NCBI RefSeq assembly: GCF_009495355.1
Contig: NZ_VZAD01000020.1
Location: forward strand, 1-64,000
DNA: 64,000 nt
Direction of reading: 5' to 3'
Source: Segatella copri
GTDB taxonomy: Bacteria; Bacteroidota; Bacteroidia; Bacteroidales; Bacteroidaceae
Shown here: piece by piece, positions 18,461 to 28,053 of the stretch
Layout of the letters: each line of letters opens with the position of its first letter
Position numbering within the stretch: the first letter of the stretch is position 1
The notes under the pieces: generated by a model
The model's database searches: none
Seen by the model: only the letters and a program-made list of their open reading frames with translations
Told to the model about the DNA's origin: nothing
Program-made: the position numbers and the translations under genes

Positions 18461-18800
18461 TAATGACTAATGACTAATGACTGAACTTAATCAGTAAAAT
18501 CTTCAGAGAGACAAATATGCTTCCATTAGTTCACTAATAGAGTCATGTGGAGAGATGAAACTATATTCACCTATGGTTGCTGTTTGCTGCATAAACCTTG
18601 GTGTAAGTCTTATCTCTGTTCCTTTACAAGTGCTCCAAGAGCCCTGCAGAAGGCATCTATTATGACCAAGAGAGGTCATAATAGATGAGCAGCTTTGGTC
18701 ATCTATTAAGACCCACATGACGAACACTATCGAGGGAAAAACGTAAGTCACATTAGTCATTTTAGTTTTTCCGAATTATAGTCATTAGTCATTAGTCATT
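18461..18800. repeat. 21-bp inverted heptamer repeats flanking a 300-bp intergenic segment
   Basis: Three tandem AATGACT units at 18462-18482 are the exact reverse complement of the AGTCATT units at 18780-18800. The segment between them lies in the convergent gap between ccsBA and rny and contains the triple palindrome at 18651-18713. It could be a small mobile unit or a paired-end structure. The 85-codon minus-strand ORF inside (18503-18760) runs through the palindromes and I do not accept it as a gene. Confidence 0.6.
18651..18713. repeat. 63-bp triple-palindrome element, copy A
   Basis: Three 17-bp units of consensus GGTCWTAATAGAYGACC, at 18651-18667 (reverse), 18674-18690 (forward) and 18697-18713 (reverse), each separated by exactly 6 bp. 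Copy B at 62487-62549 has the same unit length, spacing and alternation. Confidence 0.75.
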
Positions 18801-18830
18801 TTCGAATTTTGACTTCGCCCATGTCGTAAG

Positions 18831-18862
18831 AAAAAAGGGAGCCGTCTCATCAGACAGCTCCC
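18831..18862 (-). terminator. rny terminator
   Basis: GGGAGC-C-GTCT (18837-18847) pairs with AGAC-A-GCTCCC (18852-18862); on the minus strand the stem is followed by six T. It lies 33 bp beyond the rny stop codon. Confidence 0.8.
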
Positions 18863-18894
18863 TCGATATAAATCAAGTGTTATTCTACTTTCGA

Positions 18895-20430
18895 TTACTT
18901 GGCGTATGCTACGCTGCGGGTCTCGCGGATGACGGTGATCTTCACCTGACCAGGATAGGTCATTTCGTTCTGAATCTTAGTGGCGATCTCGTCAGAGAGT
19001 TTGGTGCTCTCCTCATCGTTCATCTTGTCGGCTCCCACGATAACGCGAAGCTCACGTCCTGCCTGGATGGCATAGGTCTTGGTAACACCAGGATAACTCA
19101 TGGCTATTGCCTCAAGGTCGTTGAGACGCTTGATGTATGCCTCAACAATCTCGCGACGGGCACCAGGACGAGCACCAGAGATAGCATCGCAAACCTGAAC
19201 GATTGGAGCAAGAAGAGTGTTCATCTCCATCTCGTCATGGTGTGCACCGATGGCATTGCAGATATCTGGCTTCTCCTTGAACTTCTCGGCAATCTTGGCA
19301 CCATAGAGTGCGTGAGGCAACTCACTCTCCTCATCAGGCACCTTACCAATATCGTGCAAAAGACCGGCACGCTTTGCCTTCTTAGGATTCAAGCCCAACT
19401 CAGATGCCATGACAGCACAGAGGTTGGCTGTCTCGCGTGCGTGCTGCAAGAGGTTCTGACCATATGATGAACGGTACTTCATCTTACCAATGATACGAAT
19501 CAGCTCAGGATGCAAGCCGTGGATACCGAGGTCGATAGCGGTGCGCTTACCGGTTTCGATAATCTCATTCTCGAGCTGCTTCTTCACCTTGGCTACAACT
19601 TCCTCAATACGGGCTGGATGAATACGTCCGTCGGCTACCAACTGGTGGAGGGCCAGACGACATACCTCGCGACGCACGGGGTCGAAGGCAGAGATGACGA
19701 TGGCCTCGGGAGTGTCGTCTACAACAATCTCGACACCAGTGGCTGCTTCCAAAGCACGAATGTTGCGACCCTCACGACCGATGATGCGGCCCTTCACCTC
19801 GTCGTTGTCGATATGAAAGACACTGACAGAATTCTCTATAGCCGTCTCTGTGGCCACGCGCTGGATGGTCTGGATAACGATCTTCTTGGCCTGCTGGTTG
19901 GCATTGAGCTTGGCATCGTCCATGATCTCGTTGACGTAGCTGGCAGCATCGAGTCTTGCCTGATCTTTCAAGCTCTCGATGAGGCGCTGCTTAGCTTCCT
20001 CAGCGCTCAGACCAGAGAGTTCCTCAAGCTTCTCCTGCTCCTGACGCTGCATCTTCTCCAACTCCTGCTGCTTCAGGGCAAGGAGTTTCTTCTCGTTCTC
20101 CACGCGCTGGTTGTTCTGCTCTACCTCCTGCTTGCGGCGGCCGAGCTCTTCCTGGCGCTGGTTGAGCGAAATCTCACGCTGCTTGAGCTTGTTCTCGCTC
20201 TGCTGAATGCGTGAGTTGCGCTGCTGCACCTCTTTCTCCAGCTCTGCTTTCTTGTTGAGGAACTTCTCCTTTACTTCGAGCAGTTTCTTTTCCTTCACTA
20301 CTTCCGCCTCCTTGTTGGCGGCGGCGATCATTTCGTTATATTTCCCGGTAATGACATAACGGAAAATAAAAAACCCTAAGGCTCCTCCCAATACGAGGGC
20401 TACAAGGGTTGCTATGATTGTTACTACCAT
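18895..20430 (-). CDS. rny: ribonuclease Y
   Basis: A 511-residue membrane-anchored endoribonuclease that starts mRNA decay. An N-terminal helix (about 3-25), a long coiled coil (about 30-195, Glu/Lys/Gln-rich), a KH domain (about 205-265; [11 protein letters not shown]) and an HD domain (about 327-420; [17 protein letters not shown]) are in canonical order and length. The ATG at 20430 is chosen because it begins the transmembrane helix; the in-frame extension upstream is not part of the family. zapA lies 110 bp upstream on the same strand. Confidence 0.95.
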   Translation of the reverse strand: MVVTIIATLVALVLGGALGFFIFRYVITGKYNEMIAAANKEAEVVKEKKLLEVKEKFLNKKAELEKEVQQRNSRIQQSENKLKQREISLNQRQEELGRRKQEVEQNNQRVENEKKLLALKQQELEKMQRQEQEKLEELSGLSAEEAKQRLIESLKDQARLDAASYVNEIMDDAKLNANQQAKKIVIQTIQRVATETAIENSVSVFHIDNDEVKGRIIGREGRNIRALEAATGVEIVVDDTPEAIVISAFDPVRREVCRLALHQLVADGRIHPARIEEVVAKVKKQLENEIIETGKRTAIDLGIHGLHPELIRIIGKMKYRSSYGQNLLQHARETANLCAVMASELGLNPKKAKRAGLLHDIGKVPDEESELPHALYGAKIAEKFKEKPDICNAIGAHHDEMEMNTLLAPIVQVCDAISGARPGARREIVEAYIKRLNDLEAIAMSYPGVTKTYAIQAGRELRVIVGADKMNDEESTKLSDEIATKIQNEMTYPGQVKITVIRETRSVAYAK

Positions 20431-20540
20431 TATTTTATTATATATAAATGATTTATTAATATTCTCGCCTGTGCAACAGCTACTGCCCGGCATCCTTAAG
20501 ACAACGGAACAAACAAACGGACGGAGAAAAAACACTCTTA

Positions 20541-20840
20541 CTACTTCAGGGTGTCCTCAATCTCGGCAGTAAGGCGGGTGAGAATATCGTGATAAGGTGC
20601 AGTATCGTTACGACCCGACTCCTTCTCATATCTCAAGGCGATATCGAGGAGCGACATGTAAAGAATCTCCTTGTCGCTCTTGCGTCCCTTGAAAATCTTG
20701 GAATACGAGTTGACAATATCGTTAATCAGTTTGCCTGACTTACGATAGTACTCCTCGTCCTCTCGCGGTATCTTGACCGAGAGGTCGGTGTCATAGATAT
20801 GTAATCTTATGAGTAATTTCTCTTGTTCCTGATCTGCCAT
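20541..20840 (-). CDS. zapA: cell division protein ZapA-like
   Basis: A 99-residue cytoplasmic protein matching ZapA in length and layout: a small beta-alpha head ([22 protein letters not shown]) and a C-terminal helix that dimerises. ZapA bundles FtsZ filaments at midcell. The coiled-coil protein just upstream is a plausible partner. Confidence 0.85.
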   Translation of the reverse strand: MADQEQEKLLIRLHIYDTDLSVKIPREDEEYYRKSGKLINDIVNSYSKIFKGRKSDKEILYMSLLDIALRYEKESGRNDTAPYHDILTRLTAEIEDTLK

Positions 20841-20849
20841 CGCTCCGAC

Positions 20850-21143
20850 TTATTGATTGCTCAGTAGCGTTATACACTTGTTGACATCACGGATGAGCTT
20901 GGCGACGCGCTTCAGCGTAGCTTCCATGTCGGCATCCGAAATTGTCATCATCTTAGCCATTTTCAGGCTGTTGTAATCGTGCTCTGCCTGGGACAACTTC
21001 TCCTGCAGCGCCTTGATCTGGGCGTCGCGCTCATCCACCATCTCGTAGAGCTCGGCATTCTCCTGCTTGAGCTTTCCAAACTCAAGAATCAACTGCCTAA
21101 CACGTGTGGCAAACGTATTGATTGTCTTTTCATCAGCACTCAT
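20850..21143 (-). CDS. small coiled-coil protein, possible ZapA partner
   Basis: A 97-residue, largely helical protein with heptad-like segments (about 12-65; LILEFGKLKQENAELYEMV), encoded 9 bp before zapA. It resembles division-ring accessory proteins such as ZapB in size and coiled-coil content, but I cannot assign it to a named family. Co-expression with zapA is near certain from spacing. Confidence 0.75.
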   Translation of the reverse strand: MSADEKTINTFATRVRQLILEFGKLKQENAELYEMVDERDAQIKALQEKLSQAEHDYNSLKMAKMMTISDADMEATLKRVAKLIRDVNKCITLLSNQ

Positions 21144-21160
21144 TACTCTCTATTTTGGGT

Positions 21161-21193
21161 ACAAATATAGCGGAAATATTTCAAAATTGCAAA
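21161..21193 (-). promoter_or_regulatory. promoter of the zapA-rny group
   Basis: On the minus strand TTTG (21190-21193), 20 bp, TATATTTGT (21161-21169). Confidence 0.65.
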
Positions 21194-21236
21194 TATTCCG
21201 TCAACTATTTGTGAATTTTATACAAATTAAGTGAAA

Positions 21237-21887
21237 TTACTTGCCCAGCTTTCCCTTTGCCTTCTCTATTTCCTCATCGGATGGACGTGGCTCCTTCTTG
21301 GCAAGCATCAGCACCTGGAAGGCGAAATCAGTGACCCACTGCTGGCTGAAGCACAGCTGCTTGTCGAGCTGACGAAGCTGCATGACGGTCTTCACCACAC
21401 TGGCGTCGTTGAAGTCATTCTTGTTGAAGATATCGTCGACGGTTTTCTGAGTCATGGTGTAGAGCGCCTTCTTCATGAAACCTGGCAGACGGAGCTTGAA
21501 CTTCATCAGGTTGCCCAGGAGCATCATGAGGTCCTGTGTGAATGTTTGGAACTGGATGAGATACACATTGACATCCTGCAACTTGTGGCACTTCTTACGG
21601 ATGCTCTGATCGATCTCCTTAAAGAAATTGTCATCAGTATCATAGACACTCTTCATCATCTTCTTGACATGCGCCTTCTCGCCCAGGCCCAACTTGTTGT
21701 TCTGAGTAGGAACGCGGAATGTAGTCTTGAAGGCACGAAGGTCGGGCAACATTGCCAAATTGGTGATGCCCAACTGTGAAGCAAGGGCTGCCTGGAAATA
21801 CACTCTGACAAGCGTCATGTAGTCTTCCATGCCGCCTACTTTTTTATCCTCGGTCTTGCGGCCGAATAGTTTTGAAAATACTCCCAT
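21237..21887 (-). CDS. conserved helical protein of unknown function
   Basis: A 216-residue, soluble, predominantly helical protein with many Lys and Met residues, no signal peptide and no motif I recognise. A basic N-terminal segment (FGRKTEDKK) and a Pro/Glu/Lys-rich tail flank a core about 20-200. It has its own promoter and is encoded head to head with the exopolysaccharide cassette. No function is proposed. Confidence 0.6.
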   Translation of the reverse strand: MGVFSKLFGRKTEDKKVGGMEDYMTLVRVYFQAALASQLGITNLAMLPDLRAFKTTFRVPTQNNKLGLGEKAHVKKMMKSVYDTDDNFFKEIDQSIRKKCHKLQDVNVYLIQFQTFTQDLMMLLGNLMKFKLRLPGFMKKALYTMTQKTVDDIFNKNDFNDASVVKTVMQLRQLDKQLCFSQQWVTDFAFQVLMLAKKEPRPSDEEIEKAKGKLGK

Positions 21888-21925
21888 TATTCGTTATTTA
21901 TGATTCATACAAATTAAAATTACTT

Positions 21926-21957
21926 GCAAAAGTACAATAAAATTACAATATATCAAA
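21926..21957 (-). promoter_or_regulatory. promoter of the 216-residue unknown gene
   Basis: On the minus strand TTTTG (21953-21957), 19-bp spacer and TACTTTTGC (21926-21934). Confidence 0.65.
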
Positions 21958-22038
21958 ATTGACGGGGTGTTTTTTGACGTAAATCATTTTTTTACTACAT
22001 TTCTGGTCTTTTTTTATACCTTATTAAATAAAAATAAT

Positions 22039-22120
22039 TATCTTTGCAGAAAATACGCTGCATCTCAGCAAAACATTCAAGCAAGCTTGATGTTGTGCAT
22101 TCGATTTGCAGTATCTTTGC
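22039..22120 (+). promoter_or_regulatory. two tandem -7 boxes before the exopolysaccharide cassette
   Basis: TATCTTTGC occurs at 22039-22047 and again at 22112-22120, 73 bp apart. Upstream T-rich or TTG sequences are less well spaced. Two start sites would give leaders of about 130 and 60 nt before the ATG at 22184. Confidence 0.5.
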
Positions 22121-22183
22121 ACAGCAGAAACGGGAACAGACTATCCCTCAAGTAAGAGGTGAGAATAACTTAATCATAAAGAA

Positions 22184-23608
22184 ATGGAAAGAAACAAAGG
22201 TAATATACTGGTCAAAAGAATTGTCATTGTAGTAGACTTTGCCATCCTCAACCTGGTGTTGCTGGCATATATTCTGCTCACACCAGACATTTCGCCAGCA
22301 GCATTCGACCTGTCCACGAAAATGACTTTTTTCGCAGCCAATGCATCGATGTTCATCGCCGAGAGCATGTACTCCACCATTATCCACATCAGAAGGGTGA
22401 GTTTCATGCAGGCGTGCAAGCGCACCTTCTGCTTGAGCGGACTGGCTTCCATCCTGTTCTTTCTTTCCATCAGACTCCTGATCAACTATGGCGGACTGTT
22501 CTACTTCAGTTTGCTGTTTTTTGGCTCGTTCTACGTCATCCTTGTCATTTCAAGGGCACTGGAACTGGAGGTCTTGAAATATTTCCGCACCAAAGGCTAC
22601 AACAGCCGCACTGCCATCTTCGTGGGCAACGACCCTGCTGTGCTCGACATGTACAACACTCTGGTGGAAGACCCTTCGGCAGGTTATCGAGTGAACGGAT
22701 ACTTTGCTGATGCCGACATTGTCGGAGCGCCCAAGGAGTTTGTACGGTTGGGAAACTTGACAGAACTGAACGAGATCGTGGACAGCTCGATCAACAACAC
22801 GATTCACGGAGCACCTGCCAATATGCACGAGATGTTCTGCTGTCTGTCGCACAACCAGTCAAAGGAGGTAATCAGGCTGATGCAGTACTGCGACAAGAAC
22901 GTGATTCACTTCTACTATCTGCCACGCCAATTTGAGGGCTACAAGCTGCACCTCGATGCGCTGCAGTTTATGGGAAAGAGTCTGTACACCAACCATATCG
23001 AGCCGCTGTCGAACACCACCAACCGTGTCATCAAGCGCTCGTTCGACCTGGTGGTGAGCGGCATAGCCTGCCTGTGCATGCTGCCATTCATCCCCATCAT
23101 CGCGCTCATCATCAAGCTACAGAGCCCCGGCCCCATCTTCTTCCGTCAGGACAGAACGGGCATCAACGGCAAGACCTTCAAGTGCATTAAATTCCGCTCG
23201 ATGCACATTAACAAGGATGCCGACCTGGCACAGGCTACGGAGCACGACCCACGCAAGTTTGCCTTTGGCAACTTCATGAGGAAGACCAACATCGACGAGT
23301 TTCCGCAGTTCTTCAATGTGCTGCGAGGCGACATGAGTATCGTGGGTCCACGACCACACATGCTGCACCACACCGAGATATACGGCACCATCATCAACAA
23401 GTACATGGTGCGCCACTTCGCCAAACCAGGCATCACAGGATGGGCACAGGTGACAGGCTATCGTGGCGAGACCAAGGAACTTTGGCAGATGGAGGAACGC
23501 GTGCGACGCGACATCTGGTACTTGGAGAACTGGTCGTTCTGGCTCGACATACGCATCATCTTCCTCACAGCCAAGAGCATCATCATGCCCGACAAGAAGG
23601 CGTATTGA
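22184..23608 (+). CDS. polyprenyl-phosphate hexose-1-phosphate transferase (WcaJ-type)
   Basis: A 474-residue integral membrane protein that starts exopolysaccharide repeat units by moving a sugar phosphate to undecaprenyl phosphate. Four N-terminal membrane helices (about 10-120), a nucleotide-binding-like middle domain (about 145-250) and a C-terminal catalytic domain (about 285-474; KFRSMHINKDAD, RKTNIDEFPQFFNVL, GDMSIVGPRPH) are all present. Which sugar is used cannot be read. rfbA and a Wzc-type kinase follow on the same strand. Confidence 0.9.
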   Translation: MERNKGNILVKRIVIVVDFAILNLVLLAYILLTPDISPAAFDLSTKMTFFAANASMFIAESMYSTIIHIRRVSFMQACKRTFCLSGLASILFFLSIRLLINYGGLFYFSLLFFGSFYVILVISRALELEVLKYFRTKGYNSRTAIFVGNDPAVLDMYNTLVEDPSAGYRVNGYFADADIVGAPKEFVRLGNLTELNEIVDSSINNTIHGAPANMHEMFCCLSHNQSKEVIRLMQYCDKNVIHFYYLPRQFEGYKLHLDALQFMGKSLYTNHIEPLSNTTNRVIKRSFDLVVSGIACLCMLPFIPIIALIIKLQSPGPIFFRQDRTGINGKTFKCIKFRSMHINKDADLAQATEHDPRKFAFGNFMRKTNIDEFPQFFNVLRGDMSIVGPRPHMLHHTEIYGTIINKYMVRHFAKPGITGWAQVTGYRGETKELWQMEERVRRDIWYLENWSFWLDIRIIFLTAKSIIMPDKKAY

Positions 23609-23665
23609 CAGAAGTTTCAAAACTTGAAAAATTAACACAATAAGAAACAACATAAACCAAAGAAT

Positions 23666-24538
23666 ATGAAAGGTATCGTTTTAGCAGGTGGGTCGGGCAC
23701 ACGCCTCTACCCCATCACGAAAGGCATCAGCAAGCAGTTGATACCTATCTTCGACAAGCCCATGATCTATTATCCCATTTCGGTACTCATGCTGGCTGGC
23801 ATCAGGGAAATACTCATCATATCCACTCCCTACGACTTGCCGGGATTCAAGCGCCTCTTGGGTGACGGAAGCGAGTTGGGGGTGAAGTTCGAATATGCCG
23901 AGCAACCATCACCCGACGGACTGGCACAGGCTTTCATCATCGGCGAGAAGTTTATCGGCGATGACAATGTGTGCCTGGTATTGGGCGACAACATCTTCTA
24001 TGGCGCAGGTTTCTCAGCCCTGCTGAAAGAGAGTGTGAAGGCTACCGAAGAAGGAAAGGCGAGCGTCTTCGGATACTATGTGAACGATCCAGAGAGATAC
24101 GGCGTGGCAGAATTTGACAAGGACGGCAACTGCCTCAGCATCGAGGAAAAGCCTGAGCATCCAAAGAGCAACTATGCAGTGGTGGGACTCTACTTCTACC
24201 CCAACGACGTGGTAGAGGTGGCTAAGAACATCAAGCCAAGCGCACGTGGTGAGTTGGAGATAACCTCCGTCAATCAGCATTATCTGGGCAAGAACGTGCT
24301 GAAGGTACGCACCCTGCAGAGAGGTTTTGCATGGCTCGACACTGGAACACACGACAGTCTGTCGGAAGCCAGCACCTTCATCGAGGTGATTGAGAAACGA
24401 CAGGGACTTAAAGTGGCTTGTCTGGAGGAAATAGCCTTCAAACAGGGATGGATCAACGCCAAGCAGCTGGAAGAACTCGCCAAACCAATGATGAAGAACA
24501 ACTACGGTAAGTATTTGCTCGAACTGGCCAAGAGATAA
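23666..24538 (+). CDS. rfbA: glucose-1-phosphate thymidylyltransferase
   Basis: Makes dTDP-glucose, the first step to dTDP-rhamnose and related sugars. The 290-residue length is typical; [13 protein letters not shown] (6-18), [20 protein letters not shown] and [18 protein letters not shown] identify it. rfbB, rfbC and rfbD are not in this window, so the rest of the pathway must be elsewhere. It is 57 bp after the priming transferase. Confidence 0.95.
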   Translation: MKGIVLAGGSGTRLYPITKGISKQLIPIFDKPMIYYPISVLMLAGIREILIISTPYDLPGFKRLLGDGSELGVKFEYAEQPSPDGLAQAFIIGEKFIGDDNVCLVLGDNIFYGAGFSALLKESVKATEEGKASVFGYYVNDPERYGVAEFDKDGNCLSIEEKPEHPKSNYAVVGLYFYPNDVVEVAKNIKPSARGELEITSVNQHYLGKNVLKVRTLQRGFAWLDTGTHDSLSEASTFIEVIEKRQGLKVACLEEIAFKQGWINAKQLEELAKPMMKNNYGKYLLELAKR

Positions 24539-24595
24539 AATGCCTATATATAAATATGTATACCTATTATATATTATAAAGAAAAGATCAACATA

Positions 24596-27103
24596 ATGGA
24601 AGAAACAAAGTATCTGAAACAGGAATACCTACAAGATGAGGAGGAGAAATCTTCTTTCGACATCAAGCAGATTTACACCATTCTGGTGCTCAACTGGAAA
24701 TGGTTTGTATTGTCCATCATCATCTGTTTAGGAGTTGCCTACATTTATCTGCGATACACCACGCCTATCTATCAGGCACAGGCAAAGTTGCTCATCAAGG
24801 ACGAGACACAATCGAGAAGCAGAGGCAACAGTATCATGAACACCTCCAACCTGGGCATTATTTCCAACTCGACTGGTATCGACAACGAGATGGAAATCCT
24901 AAGCTCATGCAACCTGGCGCAGCAGGCTGTCACCGACCTGAAGCTCTACGTCACCTATCGCCATCCGGGCCACATCAAGGACGCCACCTTGTACCGAAAC
25001 CAGGAAATCAACGTCGACATGGACTTGGTTCACCTGAAGAAGTTGTGTGCGCCTATACAGTTGAGCATTACCCGCGAAGGCAACAACTATCATGTGACAG
25101 GAACCTACTATATGCCTGCCGGTGAGAACACGCAGGAGGTGACAAGCAAGAACATCAACAGGACTTTCAGCCGCCTGCCAGCCATGATTGGCACACGTGT
25201 GGGCATCATCACGCTGACTCAGAACGAATATCGCACACTTGCCGATGGGCAAGTACTCGAGGTGACACTGAGTTCGCCAGTAGGGGCAGCAGGCAAGTAT
25301 GCCGGCAGTCTGACCGTAAGCCAGACTTCGAAGACTACGACTATCGCACAGCTTGTGTTGAGCGATGAGTTCCCACAACGTGCCATCGACTATCTGAAGC
25401 AATTAGCTATCGTCTACAACCGACAGGCCAACGAAGACAAGAACCTCATTGCCGTGCGCACAGAGCAGTTCATCAACAACCGTCTGGAGAAAATCAACGC
25501 CGAACTGGGCAACACAGAAGGTGAGTTGGAGAACTTCAAGAAGCGCAACCAGATGGTGGAACTGAAAATAAACGCCACACAAGCAGTATCGAATGCCGAC
25601 GAGTTCAGCAAGCGTCTGACAGAAGCCAACACACAGCTGGCATTGCTCGACGAACTGAACAAATACATGAATGAACCTAACAACAATCATCAGCCCATCC
25701 CATCCAACGTGGGCCTGAGCGACGAGAGTGCCACTGCACTCATCAACGAATACAACAGAATAGCTCTGCAACGCAACCAACTGCTGCACAGCGCCAACGA
25801 AACTTCGCCTACTGTGACACCGCTCACAGCACAGCTCGACGACCTCAGCTCGTCAATCCGCCGTGCCATGAAACAGGCACGCACCAACATGGAGATTCAG
25901 CGCAACAGCATCGCATCGCAGGCCAACAAATATCAGGGACAGATAGGTGAGACACCTGAACAGGAGCGAATGCTGACACAGATAGGCAGACAACAAGAAG
26001 TGAAGTCTGGACTTTACCTGATGTTGCTGCAGAAGCGTGAGGAGAACTCCATCTCGCTTGCCGCCACAGCCGACAAAGGTAAGCTCATCGATGAGCCTGT
26101 ATTCAGCGGAAAGATAAGCCCCAAGAGCTCTATCATCATGCTCATCGCCTTCGTATTGGGCATCGCCATTCCTGCCGCCATCCTCTTCCTGATACAGCTC
26201 TTCCGCTACAAGATTGAGGGTCACGACGATGTGGAGAAACTCACCACACTGCCTATTCTCGCTGATGTGGCAGTGGCAAGCGACAGCGCAAAGAGCAAGG
26301 CCGACATCGTGGTGCACGAAAACAAGAACAACCTGATGGAGGAAATATTCCGTGGACTGAGAACCAACCTTCAGTTTATGCTGAAAGAGGACGAAAAAGT
26401 CATCATGTTCACCTCTACCCAATCAGGCGAAGGAAAGACATTCACAGCATCGAATGTGGCCATCAGCTTCGCCCTGTTGGGCAAGAAAGCCATCATTCTT
26501 GGTCTCGACATCCGTAAGCCAAGACTGGCAGAACTCTTCGAAATCGACGACCATCATCATGGTATCACTCCGCTGCTCACCAAAGACCACAACACATGGC
26601 AGGACATCGAGGCACAGATTATCAATTCGGGTGTCAACAAGAACCTCGACATACTGATGGCAGGGCCTATTCCTCCAAACCCTGCTGAGTTGATTGCACG
26701 TCACAGTCTCGATGACATCATGGCGCAGCTAAGAGAACACTACGACTATATTTTGATTGACACAGCTCCAGTAGGTCTTGTATCCGACACACTGCAGATC
26801 AGCCGCATCGCCGATGCTACGGTTTACCTGTGCCGTGCAGACTATACTCCAAAATCAAGTTTCGATCTCATCAATGCGCTGAACCACGACAAGAAGATGC
26901 CTAAGATGTCGATTGTGCTTAACGGTGTCGATCTGTCGAAGAAAAAGTATGGCTACTATTACGGCTACGGAAAGTACGGAAAGTACGGCAAATATGGCAA
27001 ATACGGCTCTTACAAGGGTTACGGCAGTTCTGTATACGGAAGCTATGGCAACTATAACAACAGCCACTACGGCGACCAGAACGACAATAGCGTAAAACGT
27101 TAA
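24596..27103 (+). CDS. Wzc-type polysaccharide co-polymerase / BY tyrosine kinase
   Basis: An 835-residue inner-membrane protein. A Wzz-type N-terminal domain with a helix at about 36-56, a periplasmic coiled-coil region (about 280-470) and a second helix (about 510-533) precede a cytoplasmic BY-kinase with Walker A (STQSGEGKTFTAS, near 610), A' (LGLDIRKPRL) and B (YILIDTAPVG). The C-terminal tail is a Tyr/Gly/Lys cluster built from YGK units, the expected autophosphorylation site that tunes chain length and export. The partner outer-membrane export protein is not in the window. Confidence 0.92.
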   Translation: MEETKYLKQEYLQDEEEKSSFDIKQIYTILVLNWKWFVLSIIICLGVAYIYLRYTTPIYQAQAKLLIKDETQSRSRGNSIMNTSNLGIISNSTGIDNEMEILSSCNLAQQAVTDLKLYVTYRHPGHIKDATLYRNQEINVDMDLVHLKKLCAPIQLSITREGNNYHVTGTYYMPAGENTQEVTSKNINRTFSRLPAMIGTRVGIITLTQNEYRTLADGQVLEVTLSSPVGAAGKYAGSLTVSQTSKTTTIAQLVLSDEFPQRAIDYLKQLAIVYNRQANEDKNLIAVRTEQFINNRLEKINAELGNTEGELENFKKRNQMVELKINATQAVSNADEFSKRLTEANTQLALLDELNKYMNEPNNNHQPIPSNVGLSDESATALINEYNRIALQRNQLLHSANETSPTVTPLTAQLDDLSSSIRRAMKQARTNMEIQRNSIASQANKYQGQIGETPEQERMLTQIGRQQEVKSGLYLMLLQKREENSISLAATADKGKLIDEPVFSGKISPKSSIIMLIAFVLGIAIPAAILFLIQLFRYKIEGHDDVEKLTTLPILADVAVASDSAKSKADIVVHENKNNLMEEIFRGLRTNLQFMLKEDEKVIMFTSTQSGEGKTFTASNVAISFALLGKKAIILGLDIRKPRLAELFEIDDHHHGITPLLTKDHNTWQDIEAQIINSGVNKNLDILMAGPIPPNPAELIARHSLDDIMAQLREHYDYILIDTAPVGLVSDTLQISRIADATVYLCRADYTPKSSFDLINALNHDKKMPKMSIVLNGVDLSKKKYGYYYGYGKYGKYGKYGKYGSYKGYGSSVYGSYGNYNNSHYGDQNDNSVKR
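26943..27062 (+). repeat. tandem repeat encoding the tyrosine-rich tail of the BY kinase
   Basis: Imperfect 9-bp units (TACGGAAAG, TACGGCAAA, TATGGCAAA) encode YGK repeats between about 26970 and 27006, followed by related YGS/YGN codons. Slippage in such units would change the number of phosphorylatable tyrosines without shifting the frame. Confidence 0.6.
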
Positions 27104-27117
27104 AACGAAAACGACTT

Positions 27118-27543
27118 ATGGCAACAATAGCAGTAGACTTCGACGGCACAATAGTAACTCACGAATATCCCAAGATAGGACGCGAGATTCCATTCGCCAT
27201 CGAGACGTTGAAAATGCTGATAAGAGACCAGCACCGCCTCATCCTGTGGTCAGTTCGTGAAGGCGAACTGCTGCAGGAGGCTGTGAACTGGTGCAAGGAA
27301 AGAGGAGTTGAATTCTGGGCTGTCAACAAGGATTATCCTGAGGAAAGCTACGAAAACAACAATCATTTCTCACGTAAGCTCAAGGCTGATTACTTCATTG
27401 ATGACCGTAACATTGGCGGTCTACCCGACTGGGGACAGATTTATCAGATAATCAGCCAGGGAAAAAGCTACAGGGCGCTCATCAGAGAAAGCATGGGCGC
27501 ACAACCAGAGCCTCAAAAGAAAAAGCATTGGTGGAGTCTGTAA
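27118..27543 (+). CDS. small HAD-like hydrolase
   Basis: A 141-residue cytoplasmic protein with HAD motif I DFDGTIV (residues 7-13), a motif II candidate LWSVREGE (Ser), and motif III/IV candidates near DYFIDDRNIGG. It lacks a large cap domain, so it probably acts on a sizeable or exposed substrate. It starts 14 bp after the BY kinase gene and shares its terminator, which suggests a role in sugar-phosphate or capsule metabolism, but that is only context. Confidence 0.75.
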   Translation: MATIAVDFDGTIVTHEYPKIGREIPFAIETLKMLIRDQHRLILWSVREGELLQEAVNWCKERGVEFWAVNKDYPEESYENNNHFSRKLKADYFIDDRNIGGLPDWGQIYQIISQGKSYRALIRESMGAQPEPQKKKHWWSL

Positions 27544-27576
27544 TACTTTCCTAAAGAAAAAAGCATTTAATTGAAA

Positions 27577-27618
27577 GGATTTTCGCTGAAGAATTTTCGA
27601 TGAAGGATTTTCGCTGAA
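27577..27618 (+). repeat. three 14-bp tandem repeats GGATTTTCGCTGAA
   Basis: GGATTTTCGCTGAA, GAATTTTCGATGAA and GGATTTTCGCTGAA lie head to tail directly after the HAD gene and before its terminator. Confidence 0.7.
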
Positions 27619-27631
27619 AGGATATCAAAGG

Positions 27632-27674
27632 CTGCGACACAAGGATAAAAATCCTCGTTGTCGCAGTTTTTTTT
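27632..27674 (+). terminator. terminator of the exopolysaccharide cassette
   Basis: CTGCGACA and TGTCGCAG pair, with an inner AGGAT/ATCCT stem, followed by eight T. Confidence 0.85.
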
Positions 27675-27777
27675 GTAGTGCAAAAAAATGAGAAAAAGCT
27701 TACAAAGCTATTTCCAACTTTCCAAACAACCGTAAGATATAATCGTTTCTCTACTTATAGTTTATATCAGTATAATG

Positions 27778-27865
27778 CAATAGGCTTCAACTGCTTACGA
27801 AGCCGCTTTCATTGCTCTACGCAATAGGCTTCATTGACTATCGAAGCCGCTTTCATATTTCGAGG
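27778..27865. repeat. two 44-bp direct repeats, each a GGCTTC/GAAGCC hairpin
   Basis: CAATAGGCTTCA-N8-CGAAGCCGCTTTCAT occurs at 27778 and 27822 with the 8-nt loop and the last bases diverged. Each unit can fold through GGCTTC and GAAGCC. The surrounding 27675-27959 holds no gene I can support. Confidence 0.6.
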
Positions 27866-27959
27866 CATTTCTATTCTTTCCAGATATCCCATCATGCATT
27901 GTATATTCTGCAATCTACTACTTTAGCAGAACTTATAAGAATAAGAAAAAGAAAAAAAC

Positions 27960-27996
27960 GAGGGTGTGTCATAACACCAGTTAATGACACACCCTC
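27960..27996 (-). terminator. ppiD terminator, GTGTGTCA family
   Basis: A perfect 13-bp stem from GAGGGTGTGTCAT and ATGACACACCCTC, followed on the minus strand by GTTTTTTT. It lies about 60 bp beyond the ppiD stop. Confidence 0.8.
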
Positions 27997-28053
27997 AAAA
28001 AAATATTGATACGTTTTGTTCTGAATAATCAGAAAACAAGTATTTCTAAAGAA

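Noticed and set aside
18503..18760. 85-codon minus-strand ORF in the ccsBA-rny gap
   Set aside because: It reads through the three palindromic units and begins within repeat-like sequence; I recognise no family.
20431..20535. Longer N-terminus for RNase Y
   Set aside because: The extension is not part of the family, whose first residues are the membrane helix starting at 20430.
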